A DNA stretch of 64,000 nt from Parvularcula sp964556115 (GTDB taxonomy: Bacteria > Pseudomonadota > Alphaproteobacteria > Caulobacterales > Parvularculaceae): positions 1-64,000 of the forward strand of contig CAZKVC010000012.1 of assembly GCA_964556115.1 (NCBI GenBank). Reading direction: 5' to 3'. The position numbers and the translations under genes are program-made. This document shows, one piece after another, positions 7,914-16,832 of this stretch; the first letter of the stretch is position 1, and every line of letters begins with the position of its first letter. The notes under the pieces were generated by a model, which was given only the letters and a program-made list of their open reading frames with translations, was not told where the DNA came from and searched no databases.

Positions 7914-9038
7914 ATGCGGCGGATCACGTCGCTCACCCTGCGGAACATCCGTTCCTATGAAACCTTCGACGAGAAGCTTTCGGGGCGATCGGTGGTCATC
8001 ACCGGCCCCAATGGCGCAGGCAAGACCAACCTTCTCGAAGCCCTGACCCTTTTCGGCGCAGGCCGCGGGCTTCGTGGAGCGCGTCTGTCCGATATCGTCC
8101 GTCAGGGGTCGGAAGGGGTGGCGGGGGCCGGCCTGACCCTGGCGGGTGGTGATGACGCCGACGAGCCGGTGCGCCTGACCGTCAGCATCCCGCCGCCGCG
8201 TCACGACCGGCGCGAAGTGCGTATTGACGGCGAGCCCACAAGAAGCGCCGCCGCCCTTCAGGAAAGGCTGCGCTTCTTGTGGCTGACCCCCGCCATGGAC
8301 CGGCTTTTCATGGAAGCGCCTTCCGAGCGGCGAAAGTTCCTCGACCGGATCGCAGCCGCCGGATCGCCGCGCCATGTTCAGGATGCCGGGCGCTTCGAGA
8401 AGGCGATGCGTCAGCGCACGGCCCTTCTCGAGCAGGGCGGGCATCCGTCCTTGCTCGACGGGTTCGAAAACGAGATGGCCGAAGCCGGCATCGCTCTTGC
8501 GTTAACAAGGCGCGAAGCCGCCCAGAGCCTCTCGGCCGGATATGCCGCCTTGCGCGAGGAGGCTTTCCCGCGCGCGACGCTGTTCATCGAAGGCGAGATC
8601 GAGCTGATGCTCGCCGGGCACGAGCCCGGTGCCGCAACCGCTCTTTACCGGGAGCGCCTGGCGCGGAACCGCCGGATCGATGCCGACGCCAGGCGCGCGC
8701 TGGTCGGCCCCCACCGCTCCGATCTCGTTGTCGTTCACGAGCAGAAGGAGATGCCTGCGCGGCTCTGCTCGACCGGGGAGCAGAAGGCGCTCCTCATCGG
8801 CCTGGTGTTGGCCCGGGCGGCAGCGGCGAAGGAACGCTCGGAGGCGAGCCTTCTCCTCCTGCTCGACGAGATCGCGGCGCATCTTGACGAGACCCGCCGC
8901 AAGGCCCTCGCCGCGACCCTTGAAAAACTGGGTCTCCAGGCCTTCCTGACAGGCACCGACAAGGAGGCTTTCACGGCCTTTTTTCCCTTTATGGACCATC
9001 TCGTGCCGGGCAGCGGAAACGCGATCCCAAACGCCTGA
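7914..9038 (+). CDS. recF: DNA replication and repair protein RecF
   Basis: SMC-like ATPase that works with RecO and RecR to load RecA at gaps and stalled forks. Walker A is GPNGAGKT at residues 31-38, the ABC-type signature is STGEQKALLIGL, and Walker B is LLLLLDEIAAHLDE near 320. The N-terminal strand motif LTLRNIRSYE is typical. Length (374) is normal. It sits in the conserved dnaN-recF-gyrB order, only 5 bp from dnaN. Confidence 0.95.
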   Translation: MRRITSLTLRNIRSYETFDEKLSGRSVVITGPNGAGKTNLLEALTLFGAGRGLRGARLSDIVRQGSEGVAGAGLTLAGGDDADEPVRLTVSIPPPRHDRREVRIDGEPTRSAAALQERLRFLWLTPAMDRLFMEAPSERRKFLDRIAAAGSPRHVQDAGRFEKAMRQRTALLEQGGHPSLLDGFENEMAEAGIALALTRREAAQSLSAGYAALREEAFPRATLFIEGEIELMLAGHEPGAATALYRERLARNRRIDADARRALVGPHRSDLVVVHEQKEMPARLCSTGEQKALLIGLVLARAAAAKERSEASLLLLLDEIAAHLDETRRKALAATLEKLGLQAFLTGTDKEAFTAFFPFMDHLVPGSGNAIPNA

Positions 9039-9048
9039 AATCATTGGA

Positions 9049-9113
9049 AGAATGATATTCCTTGAGGGCCTTTTCGGGCTTGGGTTCGGGGGCGAAACCA
9101 CCTATATCATTCT
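9049..9113. promoter_or_regulatory. Inverted repeats in the gyrB leader
   Basis: The 111-bp recF-gyrB gap is AT-richer than its surroundings. The 10-mer agaatgatat (9049-9058) is repeated inverted as atatcattct (9104-9113), 45 bases apart. The first arm also forms a local hairpin with atcatt at 9040-9045. Such symmetry may mark a regulator or promoter region for gyrB, but function is unproven. Confidence 0.3.
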
Positions 9114-9149
9114 GAGAATCAAGACGATCATTTTCGAAGGTATTTTGCC

Positions 9150-11558
9150 ATGGCTTCCGAAGCCGCCGCCGATAGCGGCAACCAGGATTACGGCGCTCAA
9201 TCCATCAAGGTTCTCAAGGGCCTGGATGCGGTCCGCAAACGCCCCGGCATGTATATCGGCGACACCGATGACGGCTCGGGCCTTCACCACATGGTCTACG
9301 AGGTGGTGGACAACGCCATCGACGAGGCGCTGGCCGGACACTGCGACACGGTCGAGGTCGTTCTCAATGATGACGGTTCGGTCACCGTGCGCGACAATGG
9401 TCGCGGCATTCCCACCGACATGCATGAGGGCGAGGGCATTTCGGCTGCCCAGGTCATCATGACCCAGCTCCATGCCGGGGGTAAGTTCGACTCCAACAGC
9501 TACAAGGTTTCGGGCGGCCTTCATGGCGTCGGCGTCTCGGTGGTGAATGCGTTGTCCGAATGGCTGCAACTCACCATCTGGCGGGGCGGCAAGGAACACA
9601 CCATGCGCTTCGTCCATGGCGACGCGCAGGAGGACCTGCAGGTCGTCGGTGATACCGACAAGAAGGGGACGGAGGTCACCTTCCTGCCCTCCGACAGGAC
9701 CTTCACCGGCACCGAATTCGACTATGAGACGCTGGAGCGGCGCCTGCGCGAGCTGGCCTTCCTGAACTCAGGCGTGAAGATTCTCCTCGCCGACCGCCGC
9801 CATGCCGAGGCGCGGGAGCAGGAGCTTTACTACGAGGGCGGCCTGACGGCTTTCGTCAAGCATATCGACGCGGCGAAGCAGCCCCTCGTGCCGGAGCCGA
9901 TCACCATGGAAGCGGAGCGCGACGGCATCACCGTCGAAGTCGCCATGTGGTGGAATGACAGCTATCACGAGAAAGTCCTTCTGTTCACGAACAATATCCC
10001 GCAGCGTGACGGCGGCACCCACCTGGCCGGGTTCCGCGCGGCGCTGACCCGCGTGGTCAACGGCTATGCGCAAAGCTCCGGTCTCCTCAAGCGCGAGAAG
10101 GTGACCCTATCCGGGGACGACGCGCGCGAGGGGCTGACCGCTATCGTTTCGGTCAAGGTCCCTGATCCGAAGTTCAGTTCGCAGACCAAGGACAAGCTCG
10201 TCTCTTCCGAGGTGCGGGCAGTGGTCGAGAATATCGTCGGTCAGGAGCTTGGTACCTGGTTCGAGGAGCACCCCGCGGAAGCCAAACGGCTCGTGGGCAA
10301 GGTCATCGAAGCCGCTGCCGCGCGCGAAGCGGCTCGCAAGGCGCGGGAGCTGACGCGGCGCAAGGGCGTTCTGGACGTTTCCTCGCTGCCCGGCAAGCTG
10401 GCGGACTGCCAGGAACGCGATCCGTCGAAGTCTGAGCTTTTCCTCGTCGAGGGCGACTCGGCGGGCGGCTCTGCCAAGCAGGCGCGCAACCGTGAGAACC
10501 AGGCGATCCTTCCCCTCAAAGGCAAGATCCTCAATGTCGAGAGGGCGCGCTTCGACAAGATGCTTTCAAGCGCGGAAGTCGGCACGCTGATTACTGCCCT
10601 TGGGACCGGGATCGGGCGCGATGACTTCAATATCGACAAGCTTCGCTACCACAAGATCGTCATCATGACGGACGCCGACGTTGACGGCGCGCACATCCGT
10701 ACACTGCTTCTGACCTTCTTCTACCGTCAGATGCCCCAGATCATCGAGCGCGGGCACCTTTATATTGCTCAGCCGCCCCTCTACCGTGCGGAAAAGAGCA
10801 AATCGGCGCGCTACCTCCTCGACGAAAAAGCGCTGGCTGATTATCTCTATACAGAAGGAACCGATGGTGCGATCCTGACCCTCCATGATGGCGAGCAGCG
10901 TTCGGGCCGCGACCTCGACAACCTTGTCGGGCAGTCACGCCAGGTGTCCCAGCGCCTCGACAGCTTCCCCGCATGGCTGCGCCGGGACGTCCTCCTCCTG
11001 GCCGCGCTGGAAGGTGTTCTCGGTCCGGACGAAGCCGGAGAGGAAGCGCTGGCGCGTCTGACGGGGCGCCTCGACGATATCTCCGAGGAGTATGAGCGCG
11101 GCTGGCAGGCCACCGAGAACGATGGCGATGTCGTCCTCTCCCGCGAGGTGAGGGGCGTCAAGGAAGCCTATGTTCTGTCCCAGGAACTTCGCACCGGCGC
11201 CGATGCCCGCAGGCTGGCCGCCGATGCCGAGCCGATGCGCGACGCCTTTGCCGGGGCGGCAATCCTCAAACGCGGCGATCAGGAGACCCGCGTGCACGGT
11301 CCGCTCGAGTTCCTCGAAGCGCTGCGCAAGGCGGGCGGGAAGGGGATCAGCCTCCAGCGCTACAAGGGTCTTGGCGAGATGAACCCCGAGCAGCTCTGGG
11401 AGACGACCCTCGATTCCGATGCGCGCCAGCTTCTTCAGGTCCGTGTCGAGGAGGCCGACCGTGCCGACGAGACCTTCACGCGCCTCATGGGCGATGTGGT
11501 GGAGCCGCGGAAACTCTTCATTCAGAGCCGCGCGCTCGAGGCGGAGCTGGACCTCTAG
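9150..11558 (+). CDS. gyrB: DNA gyrase subunit B
   Basis: ATPase subunit of gyrase, which adds negative supercoils together with GyrA. The N-terminus has the GyrB/ParE pattern LKGLDAVRKRPGMYIGD and the GHKL site VVDNAIDEA. The TOPRIM motif EGDSAGGSAKQ lies near residue 433 and DADVDGAH near 510, both metal-binding. The C-terminal QRYKGLGEMNPEQLWETT motif is the hallmark of the family. 802 residues is a typical proteobacterial length. The stop codon (11556-11558) is the first part of a structured repeat shared with 48.5 kb. gyrA is not in the window. Confidence 0.97.
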   Translation: MASEAAADSGNQDYGAQSIKVLKGLDAVRKRPGMYIGDTDDGSGLHHMVYEVVDNAIDEALAGHCDTVEVVLNDDGSVTVRDNGRGIPTDMHEGEGISAAQVIMTQLHAGGKFDSNSYKVSGGLHGVGVSVVNALSEWLQLTIWRGGKEHTMRFVHGDAQEDLQVVGDTDKKGTEVTFLPSDRTFTGTEFDYETLERRLRELAFLNSGVKILLADRRHAEAREQELYYEGGLTAFVKHIDAAKQPLVPEPITMEAERDGITVEVAMWWNDSYHEKVLLFTNNIPQRDGGTHLAGFRAALTRVVNGYAQSSGLLKREKVTLSGDDAREGLTAIVSVKVPDPKFSSQTKDKLVSSEVRAVVENIVGQELGTWFEEHPAEAKRLVGKVIEAAAAREAARKARELTRRKGVLDVSSLPGKLADCQERDPSKSELFLVEGDSAGGSAKQARNRENQAILPLKGKILNVERARFDKMLSSAEVGTLITALGTGIGRDDFNIDKLRYHKIVIMTDADVDGAHIRTLLLTFFYRQMPQIIERGHLYIAQPPLYRAEKSKSARYLLDEKALADYLYTEGTDGAILTLHDGEQRSGRDLDNLVGQSRQVSQRLDSFPAWLRRDVLLLAALEGVLGPDEAGEEALARLTGRLDDISEEYERGWQATENDGDVVLSREVRGVKEAYVLSQELRTGADARRLAADAEPMRDAFAGAAILKRGDQETRVHGPLEFLEALRKAGGKGISLQRYKGLGEMNPEQLWETTLDSDARQLLQVRVEEADRADETFTRLMGDVVEPRKLFIQSRALEAELDL

Positions 11559-11662
11559 GGCGACGGACCGCGAAGTGGGAACCGGTTCGCGGTGAAAAGT
11601 TGCTCCCAAACAAAAGCCTAGCGCACCGGACTGGTTTCACGAAGCAGTCCGGTGCGCTAGGC
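11556..11662 (-). repeat. Structured convergent-gene element, copy A
   Basis: About 105 bp that matches, on the complementary strand, a second copy at 48428-48531. It contains a perfect 18-bp stem with an 11-base loop (11616-11633 with 11645-11662) and a second inverted repeat accgcgaa/ttcgcggt around the core gtgggaaccgg. The ends contain CTAG: one end supplies the gyrB stop and the other the stop of the VOC gene on the minus strand. Read in the minus direction, the 18-bp stem is followed by CTTTTGTTTG, so it can serve as a terminator for the VOC gene. The core resembles a palindromic intergenic repeat that I recall from other alphaproteobacteria, which needs checking. Confidence 0.75.
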
Positions 11663-12064
11663 GCCAGCTTCCGCGAACATCCATGTGTACCCGGCCGGAT
11701 CGTTCACGGTGAACGCCCGGTCACCCCACGGCATCGCCTCGGGCTCGCCGTTCGGGGCGCCGCCCTGCCCGGCAACATGTCTATGCTGAGCATCGACGTC
11801 ATCGACATAGATGTAGAACGTCACCGGCATCCGCTTGATCCCGAGCGACGCGGGTGCGCGTTCGTCACCCTGTTCGGGGCCTGCCATGAAGACGATCTTG
11901 CCGTTATGGCTCCACTCCGTATGCTGAAGCTGGCCCCTATCGTCCCGCTCCGCGCTTTCCAGCTTGAAGCCAAAGGTCTTCTCATAGGTACGGGCGCAGG
12001 TGTCCAGATCGTCGCAGACGAGGTAATTGCTGGCCCACTGGGCGTGATCCGGTTTGTTGGTCAT
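11657..12064 (-). CDS. VOC-family (glyoxalase/bleomycin-resistance fold) protein
   Basis: 135-residue protein of the vicinal-oxygen-chelate superfamily, made of paired beta-alpha-beta-beta-beta modules. Visible features are the N-terminal NYLVCDDLDTCARTYEKTFGF module and the C-terminal module with PWGDRAFTVNDPAGYTWMFAE, resembling the PhnB/glyoxalase-like branch. Members bind metal or small ligands and do varied chemistry, so the substrate is unknown. It points towards gyrB. Its stop codon lies in the stem of the shared structured element. The Lhr-type helicase starts 44 bp away on the opposite strand. Confidence 0.85.
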   Translation of the reverse strand: MTNKPDHAQWASNYLVCDDLDTCARTYEKTFGFKLESAERDDRGQLQHTEWSHNGKIVFMAGPEQGDERAPASLGIKRMPVTFYIYVDDVDAQHRHVAGQGGAPNGEPEAMPWGDRAFTVNDPAGYTWMFAEAGA

Positions 12065-12108
12065 GGCAGGGGAGTCCTCTTCGGTGCCGCAGACTCCATA
12101 TAGCCCCC

Positions 12109-14601
12109 ATGTCGGATCTCGCCCTTCCTGAAAACGCAGCCGAGCTGCCGCCGCGGTTTGGTCAATGGTTCGCCGCCAAGGGCTGGCGGCCTCGTGACCA
12201 TCAGCTCGCCATTCTCGAACGGTCGCTTCGGGGCCGCTCCTCGCTGCTGATCGCCCCGACAGGCGGCGGCAAGACCCTGGCTGGCTTCCTGCCGAGCCTC
12301 GTCGAGCTCTCCGCTGCGCCGAAGAACGAGCGCAGTCTTCACACGCTCTACGTCTCGCCGCTCAAGGCGTTGGCGGTCGATATCGCACGCAATCTCGAAA
12401 AGCCGGTGGCCGAAATGGACCTGCCGGTGGTGGTCGAAAGCCGCACCGGCGACACCAAGACCTCCGTCCGCCAAAGGCAGAGGACGAGGCCACCGGATAT
12501 TCTGCTGACAACACCGGAGCAGCTCTCTCTTCTCCTCGCGCACCCTTCTGCCAGCGACCTCTTCGCCGGGCTTCGCTGCGTCATTCTCGACGAGCTCCAT
12601 GCGCTGCGGAAGTCCAAAAGGGGTGATCTACTCGCCCTCGATCTTGCACGGCTCTGGACCCTCGCGCCGGGTATGCGGACGGTTGGGCTGTCCGCGACCG
12701 TCGATGATCCGGCGCCGCTGCGGCGCTTTCTCGTCCCCCAGGACGGGACCGAAGAGGCGATGGCGGACCTCGTCATCGGCAAGAGCAAGGTTCGCGCCGA
12801 AGTCGAAGTCCTGACCCCCGGCGAGGATATTCCGTGGTCGGGGCACTCGGGTCGCCACGCCTTTCCTGCCATCTACGAAGAGATCAAGGCGCACAGGACG
12901 ACGCTCATCTTCACCAATACCAGGAGCCAGGCGGAGGTCTGCTTCCAGGAGCTCTGGCGGATGAACGAGGACGCGCTGCCGATCGCGCTCCACCACGGCA
13001 GCCTCGATCGCGAGCAGCGGGAGCGGGTCGAGGCGGCGATGGCGGCAGGCGACCTCAAGGCGGTAGTCTGCACGGCAACCCTGGATATGGGAATCGATTG
13101 GGGTGCGGTGGATCTCTGCATCTGTCTTGGTGCGCCGAAAGGCGCCGCGCGGCTCGTCCAGCGGATCGGCAGGTCGAACCACCGGATGGACGAACCGTCC
13201 AAGGCGATCCTTGTGCCGACCAATCGCTTCGAGGTCCTCGAATGCGTCGCCGCGCAGGAGGCGGTGCACCGCGGCGCACTCGATGACGAGCCCTACCGCG
13301 AAGGCGCGCTCGATGTCCTCTGCCAGCACATCTGGGGTATGGCGGCGGCCGAACCCTTTCGCCCGGACCGCCTTTACGAGGAGGTCATCAGCGCCGCGCC
13401 CTACCGGAACCTCACGCGTCAAGCCTTTGACGAAGCGCTGGAATTCGTGGCGACGGGCGGCTACGCCATGCGCGCATACGACCGGTTCAGGCGCATCGTG
13501 CCGATGCCTGACGGACGTATGCGGATCAAGGATGCAAGGACCGCGCAGCTCTACCGCATGAACGCAGGCACCATTGTCGACATGCCGACCTACACCGTCC
13601 GCCTTGGCCGTATGGCGCGAAAGGACGGCCGGTCCCAGCCGCCGAGGGGCGGCCGCAAGCTCGGTACTATCGAAGAGTGGTTTCTGAGCCAGATCACACC
13701 CGGCGACACCTTCATCTTTGCGGGCGAGGTGCTGCGCTATGAGGGGACGCAGGACATGGACGTCTACGTGACCAAAGCGCATACGGAGGAGCCGAAGATA
13801 CCGTCCTGGCAGGGCTCGAAGTTTCCGCTCTCGAGCTTTCTCGCAGACAGTGTGCGGAGGATGGTGTCTGAACCATCCCGCTGGGATGCCTTTCCGGGGC
13901 CGGTCCAGGACTGGCTGGAGCTTCAGGCGGCCAAGAGCACCATTCCCGAGCCGCATCAGCTTCTCATTGAGACCTTCGAGCGCGGGGAGAAGCACTATCT
14001 CGTCTGCTATCCCTTCGACGGCCGCATCGCGCACCAGTCCCTGGGCACCCTCGTGACCAGGCGGCTGGAGCGGATGGGACTGCAGCCGCTCGGTTTCTGC
14101 CCGACCGAATATGCGCTTTCCGTCTGGATGCGGCAGGACCCTTCCACCCTCGACATGAACGAGCTTTTCGAGCCGGATCTCCTCGGCGAGGACCTCGATC
14201 TCTGGCTCGCCGATGCACAGCTCATGAAACGCACGTTTCGCTACTGCGCGATGATTGCGGGCATGATCGAAAGAAACCATCCGGGTCAGGAGAAGTCGGG
14301 GCGGCAGGTCAGCTTCTCGGCGGGACTGATCTATGACGTCCTGCGCGAGCACCAGCCCGACCATATCCTGATGAAGGCGGCGTGGAATGACGCGGCGGCG
14401 GGGTTTCTCGACATCGGACGGCTTTCGGCCCTTCTGGAGCGCGTGACCGGGCACCTGGTCCACAAGCGCCTCAAGCGGGTCTCGCCCCTGGGTGTTCCGG
14501 TGATGATGGAAGCGGGCCGCGAGACGATCATCGGCGGCGCGAACGAGGCGATCCTGGAAGAACTGGAAGAAGAGCTCCTGGCCGAAATGTCTGCCGGGTA
14601 A
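12109..14601 (+). CDS. Lhr-type (ligase-associated) DEXH-box helicase
   Basis: 830-residue superfamily 2 helicase. Walker A is APTGGGKT (residues 49-56), motif II is DELH at 161-164, and motif VI is QRIGRSNHR. The C-terminal Lhr-type extension follows from about residue 450. The length and ending match the branch that in many proteobacteria sits beside an ATP-dependent DNA ligase, an exonuclease and a metallophosphoesterase in a DNA-repair cluster. None of those partners is visible here. Neighbours are a divergent VOC gene and a lipoprotein gene. Role in DNA repair is inferred from the family. Confidence 0.88.
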   Translation: MSDLALPENAAELPPRFGQWFAAKGWRPRDHQLAILERSLRGRSSLLIAPTGGGKTLAGFLPSLVELSAAPKNERSLHTLYVSPLKALAVDIARNLEKPVAEMDLPVVVESRTGDTKTSVRQRQRTRPPDILLTTPEQLSLLLAHPSASDLFAGLRCVILDELHALRKSKRGDLLALDLARLWTLAPGMRTVGLSATVDDPAPLRRFLVPQDGTEEAMADLVIGKSKVRAEVEVLTPGEDIPWSGHSGRHAFPAIYEEIKAHRTTLIFTNTRSQAEVCFQELWRMNEDALPIALHHGSLDREQRERVEAAMAAGDLKAVVCTATLDMGIDWGAVDLCICLGAPKGAARLVQRIGRSNHRMDEPSKAILVPTNRFEVLECVAAQEAVHRGALDDEPYREGALDVLCQHIWGMAAAEPFRPDRLYEEVISAAPYRNLTRQAFDEALEFVATGGYAMRAYDRFRRIVPMPDGRMRIKDARTAQLYRMNAGTIVDMPTYTVRLGRMARKDGRSQPPRGGRKLGTIEEWFLSQITPGDTFIFAGEVLRYEGTQDMDVYVTKAHTEEPKIPSWQGSKFPLSSFLADSVRRMVSEPSRWDAFPGPVQDWLELQAAKSTIPEPHQLLIETFERGEKHYLVCYPFDGRIAHQSLGTLVTRRLERMGLQPLGFCPTEYALSVWMRQDPSTLDMNELFEPDLLGEDLDLWLADAQLMKRTFRYCAMIAGMIERNHPGQEKSGRQVSFSAGLIYDVLREHQPDHILMKAAWNDAAAGFLDIGRLSALLERVTGHLVHKRLKRVSPLGVPVMMEAGRETIIGGANEAILEELEEELLAEMSAG

Positions 14602-14718
14602 GCTTTGGTCCCGCAATCGTGATGGTTCCGGTCCATGACTTGGGCGTCATTTCCCGGACCCCCGGGCGTGGTTCAGTTGTTGCAGTAGGGAACTTGTCTT
14701 GTTCAGGGGAGAACCGTG

Positions 14719-15402
14719 ATGCGCTTCGTCGTGACTGCCATATTGAGCCTCCTGCTCGCGGCCTGCGCGACGGGGCGGCTGGAGCCGGTGCCCGAAAGCG
14801 GCGCTTATAGCGTCCATTATGTCGAGCTCGACGGCGACTATTATCTCAGGGTCGACCGCGCCGGCGCTGATCGCGCGGTGATCGTGGACCGCTCGCGTTT
14901 CGCCAGCCGCCAGGGATGGAGCGGCGCCGACTGGAGCCGCTTTGCAGGCACCCTGTTCCCTCAGGACGACATCAGCTTCGAAGCTCTTCGCGAGCTCAGG
15001 GGCTCAGCCCTCGTGCCGATGGGCCTTGTTTCGCCCACTCCCGCAACCGTTCCGCCCTGCGAAACCACCCGAAACGACGAATACGCGAAGGTCCAGGTCC
15101 GGACGATCCGCCGTGCGCCGCGCAGGCAGCCTTTGGCTGAGGTGACGATGGTCACCGAATGCTGGCTACATGAAGGGCTGTCGCCGCGGCAATATGGCGG
15201 CATCCACCAGCGCCCGAACCCCTACCGCCTGCCGACGCGTTACGAGACCTATGTGGATCTCGACCGCAACGGCCGGGCCGAGCAGGTGAACGTCCGTATC
15301 AGGAACGTACCGAAAAGTGAGGCGGTGGAGTTCGTGCGCGGTGACACGAGGCTGGACGGGGAGGTCAAGCGCTCCGTTCAAAGAGCGCTTGACCGGCTCT
15401 GA
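14719..15402 (+). CDS. Hypothetical lipoprotein
   Basis: 227 residues. The ATG at 14719 follows AGGGGAGAA, and a GTG one codon upstream is less likely. A short signal peptide ends in the lipobox LLAAC, so it should be lipid-anchored. The rest is soluble with no family I recognise. The C-terminal part (DRNGRAEQVNVRIRNVPKSEAVEF) ends just before the convergent GST gene, 6 bp away. Function unknown. Confidence 0.7.
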   Translation: MRFVVTAILSLLLAACATGRLEPVPESGAYSVHYVELDGDYYLRVDRAGADRAVIVDRSRFASRQGWSGADWSRFAGTLFPQDDISFEALRELRGSALVPMGLVSPTPATVPPCETTRNDEYAKVQVRTIRRAPRRQPLAEVTMVTECWLHEGLSPRQYGGIHQRPNPYRLPTRYETYVDLDRNGRAEQVNVRIRNVPKSEAVEFVRGDTRLDGEVKRSVQRALDRL

Positions 15403-15408
15403 CCGCCA

Positions 15409-16023
15409 TTAATCGGCGGTCGCCGTCTTCCAGTGCTCCCGCTCGGAACACCTTTTGAAATAAGCCTTTACCGGATCGGGGGCGTTGTCGAAGATGCCCG
15501 CGAACTTGGCAAGCAGCAGCATATACGCGACCGAGATGTCCGCTGCCGTGAAACCTGTCGGCAGGAGATAGTCGTGCGCTGACAGAGGCCCCGCGAGCAC
15601 GTCGAAACAGCGCTCGGCTTCCTTGCGGCCATAGGCGGCCATGGCCGGGATGCGGCGATCCTCCGGCAGAAGACGATTATGGCCAAGCGCCAGGGTCACG
15701 TACATGCCCATGCCGGCCTCCCCGAAATGCAGCCACTGAAGGAAGGGGCCGTAAAGTGGGTTGTCAGCCTTCGGTGCAAAATCCTCCCCACCCGGCTTGG
15801 TCAGGAGGTACTGCATGATGGCGACGCTTTCGAAGAGGATCAGCTCGCCGTCCTTGATCGCCGGTATCTTCCCTGCCGGGTTCAGATTGCGGTATTCGTC
15901 CGATCCCAGATATTCAGGATCATTCGGAATACGCACGATCGCGTGATCGAGCCCCATTTCGAGACAGAGCCATCTCGGCCTTACCGAGCGCGCGAAGGGG
16001 GAGTGATAGATGGTCAGGCTCAT
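15409..16023 (-). CDS. Glutathione S-transferase family protein
   Basis: 204 residues with the GST arrangement. An N-terminal thioredoxin-like domain (SLTIYHSPFARSVRPRWLCLEMGL) has the cis-Pro and glutathione-binding part GKIPAIKDGE...FESVAIMQYL. An all-helical C-terminal domain follows, with GFTAADISVAYML, the typical N-capping motif. The start at 16023 (MSLTIYH) is chosen over an upstream in-frame Met because it begins at the first beta strand. Substrate unknown. Divergent from the fasciclin-domain gene, with 151 bp between. Confidence 0.88.
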   Translation of the reverse strand: MSLTIYHSPFARSVRPRWLCLEMGLDHAIVRIPNDPEYLGSDEYRNLNPAGKIPAIKDGELILFESVAIMQYLLTKPGGEDFAPKADNPLYGPFLQWLHFGEAGMGMYVTLALGHNRLLPEDRRIPAMAAYGRKEAERCFDVLAGPLSAHDYLLPTGFTAADISVAYMLLLAKFAGIFDNAPDPVKAYFKRCSEREHWKTATAD

Positions 16024-16174
16024 AGAACGTCGTCTCCAGACAAAACTTACAGCGCTTTTACCCAAAACTTCCGTGAGCGGGACGGCCTGTCGCAGACGTG
16101 AGCATAGCCGGACACCGAGGCGGCGCTACTTCCAAGGCATGCCCCGAGAACGGGGCGGAGATTTGGAGATTACG

Positions 16175-16801
16175 ATGAAGAATCTGAAACTCGTTTCCCT
16201 GCTCGTTGGCGGCCTCGCCATGGCACCGATGGCGGCCGTTCCTGCCGCGGCGCAGGACAGTCAGAGCTACAACAAGCAAAGCTCCGACAGCGCGCAGAAA
16301 TCTGACCGGGCCAGCAAGTCCGACAAGATGAAGAAAGCCCAGGGCAACACGATCGTCGACGTTGCCGGTGACAATGAAGACTTCTCGACCCTCGTCTCCG
16401 CCGTCAAGGCGGCCGAGCTCGTGGACACGCTGGAAGGCGAAGGCCCCTACACCGTGTTCGCGCCGAACAACGCCGCGTTTGACGGGCTGCCCGAAGGCTC
16501 GCTCGACCTTCTTCTGAAGGCCGAGAACCAGGACGCGCTGAAGACGGTCCTCACCTATCACGTGGTGTCCGGCAAAGTGCGCGCCGCTGACCTCCTCAAG
16601 ATGATCCGTGAGAACGATGGCGAAGCCACCGTGACCACCGTCGAAGGCACGGAGCTTACCGCCCGGACCCGCAATGGCGACGTTATCCTGACCGACGAAG
16701 CCGGCAACGAGATCCGCGTGACCAACACCAACATCAACGCATCGAACGGCGTCGTTCACGTCATCGACGGCGTGCTGCTTCCCGCGAGCGGCGACGCGTA
16801 A
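16175..16801 (+). CDS. Secreted fasciclin (FAS1) domain protein
   Basis: 208 residues. The start at 16175 is supported by TTGGAG upstream and gives a clear signal peptide ending VPAAAQD. A Ser/Lys/Gln-rich spacer (about residues 28-55) is followed by one FAS1 domain with the two conserved blocks, YTVFAPNNAAFDGLP and LTYHVVSGK, and the ending NGVVHVIDGVLLP. FAS1 proteins are secreted or surface adhesion-type proteins. A perfect 6-bp hairpin with an AGAA loop (16141-16156) lies just before the ribosome site and may shape leader folding. No partner gene is evident. Confidence 0.9.
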   Translation: MKNLKLVSLLVGGLAMAPMAAVPAAAQDSQSYNKQSSDSAQKSDRASKSDKMKKAQGNTIVDVAGDNEDFSTLVSAVKAAELVDTLEGEGPYTVFAPNNAAFDGLPEGSLDLLLKAENQDALKTVLTYHVVSGKVRAADLLKMIRENDGEATVTTVEGTELTARTRNGDVILTDEAGNEIRVTNTNINASNGVVHVIDGVLLPASGDA

Positions 16802-16832
16802 GCGTTGATTTCCTGAAGAAGCGGCGGGCCGG

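Noticed and set aside
11600..12103. Plus-strand frame opposite the VOC gene
   Set aside because: Starts inside the structured repeat and covers the VOC gene, which has a clear family pattern.
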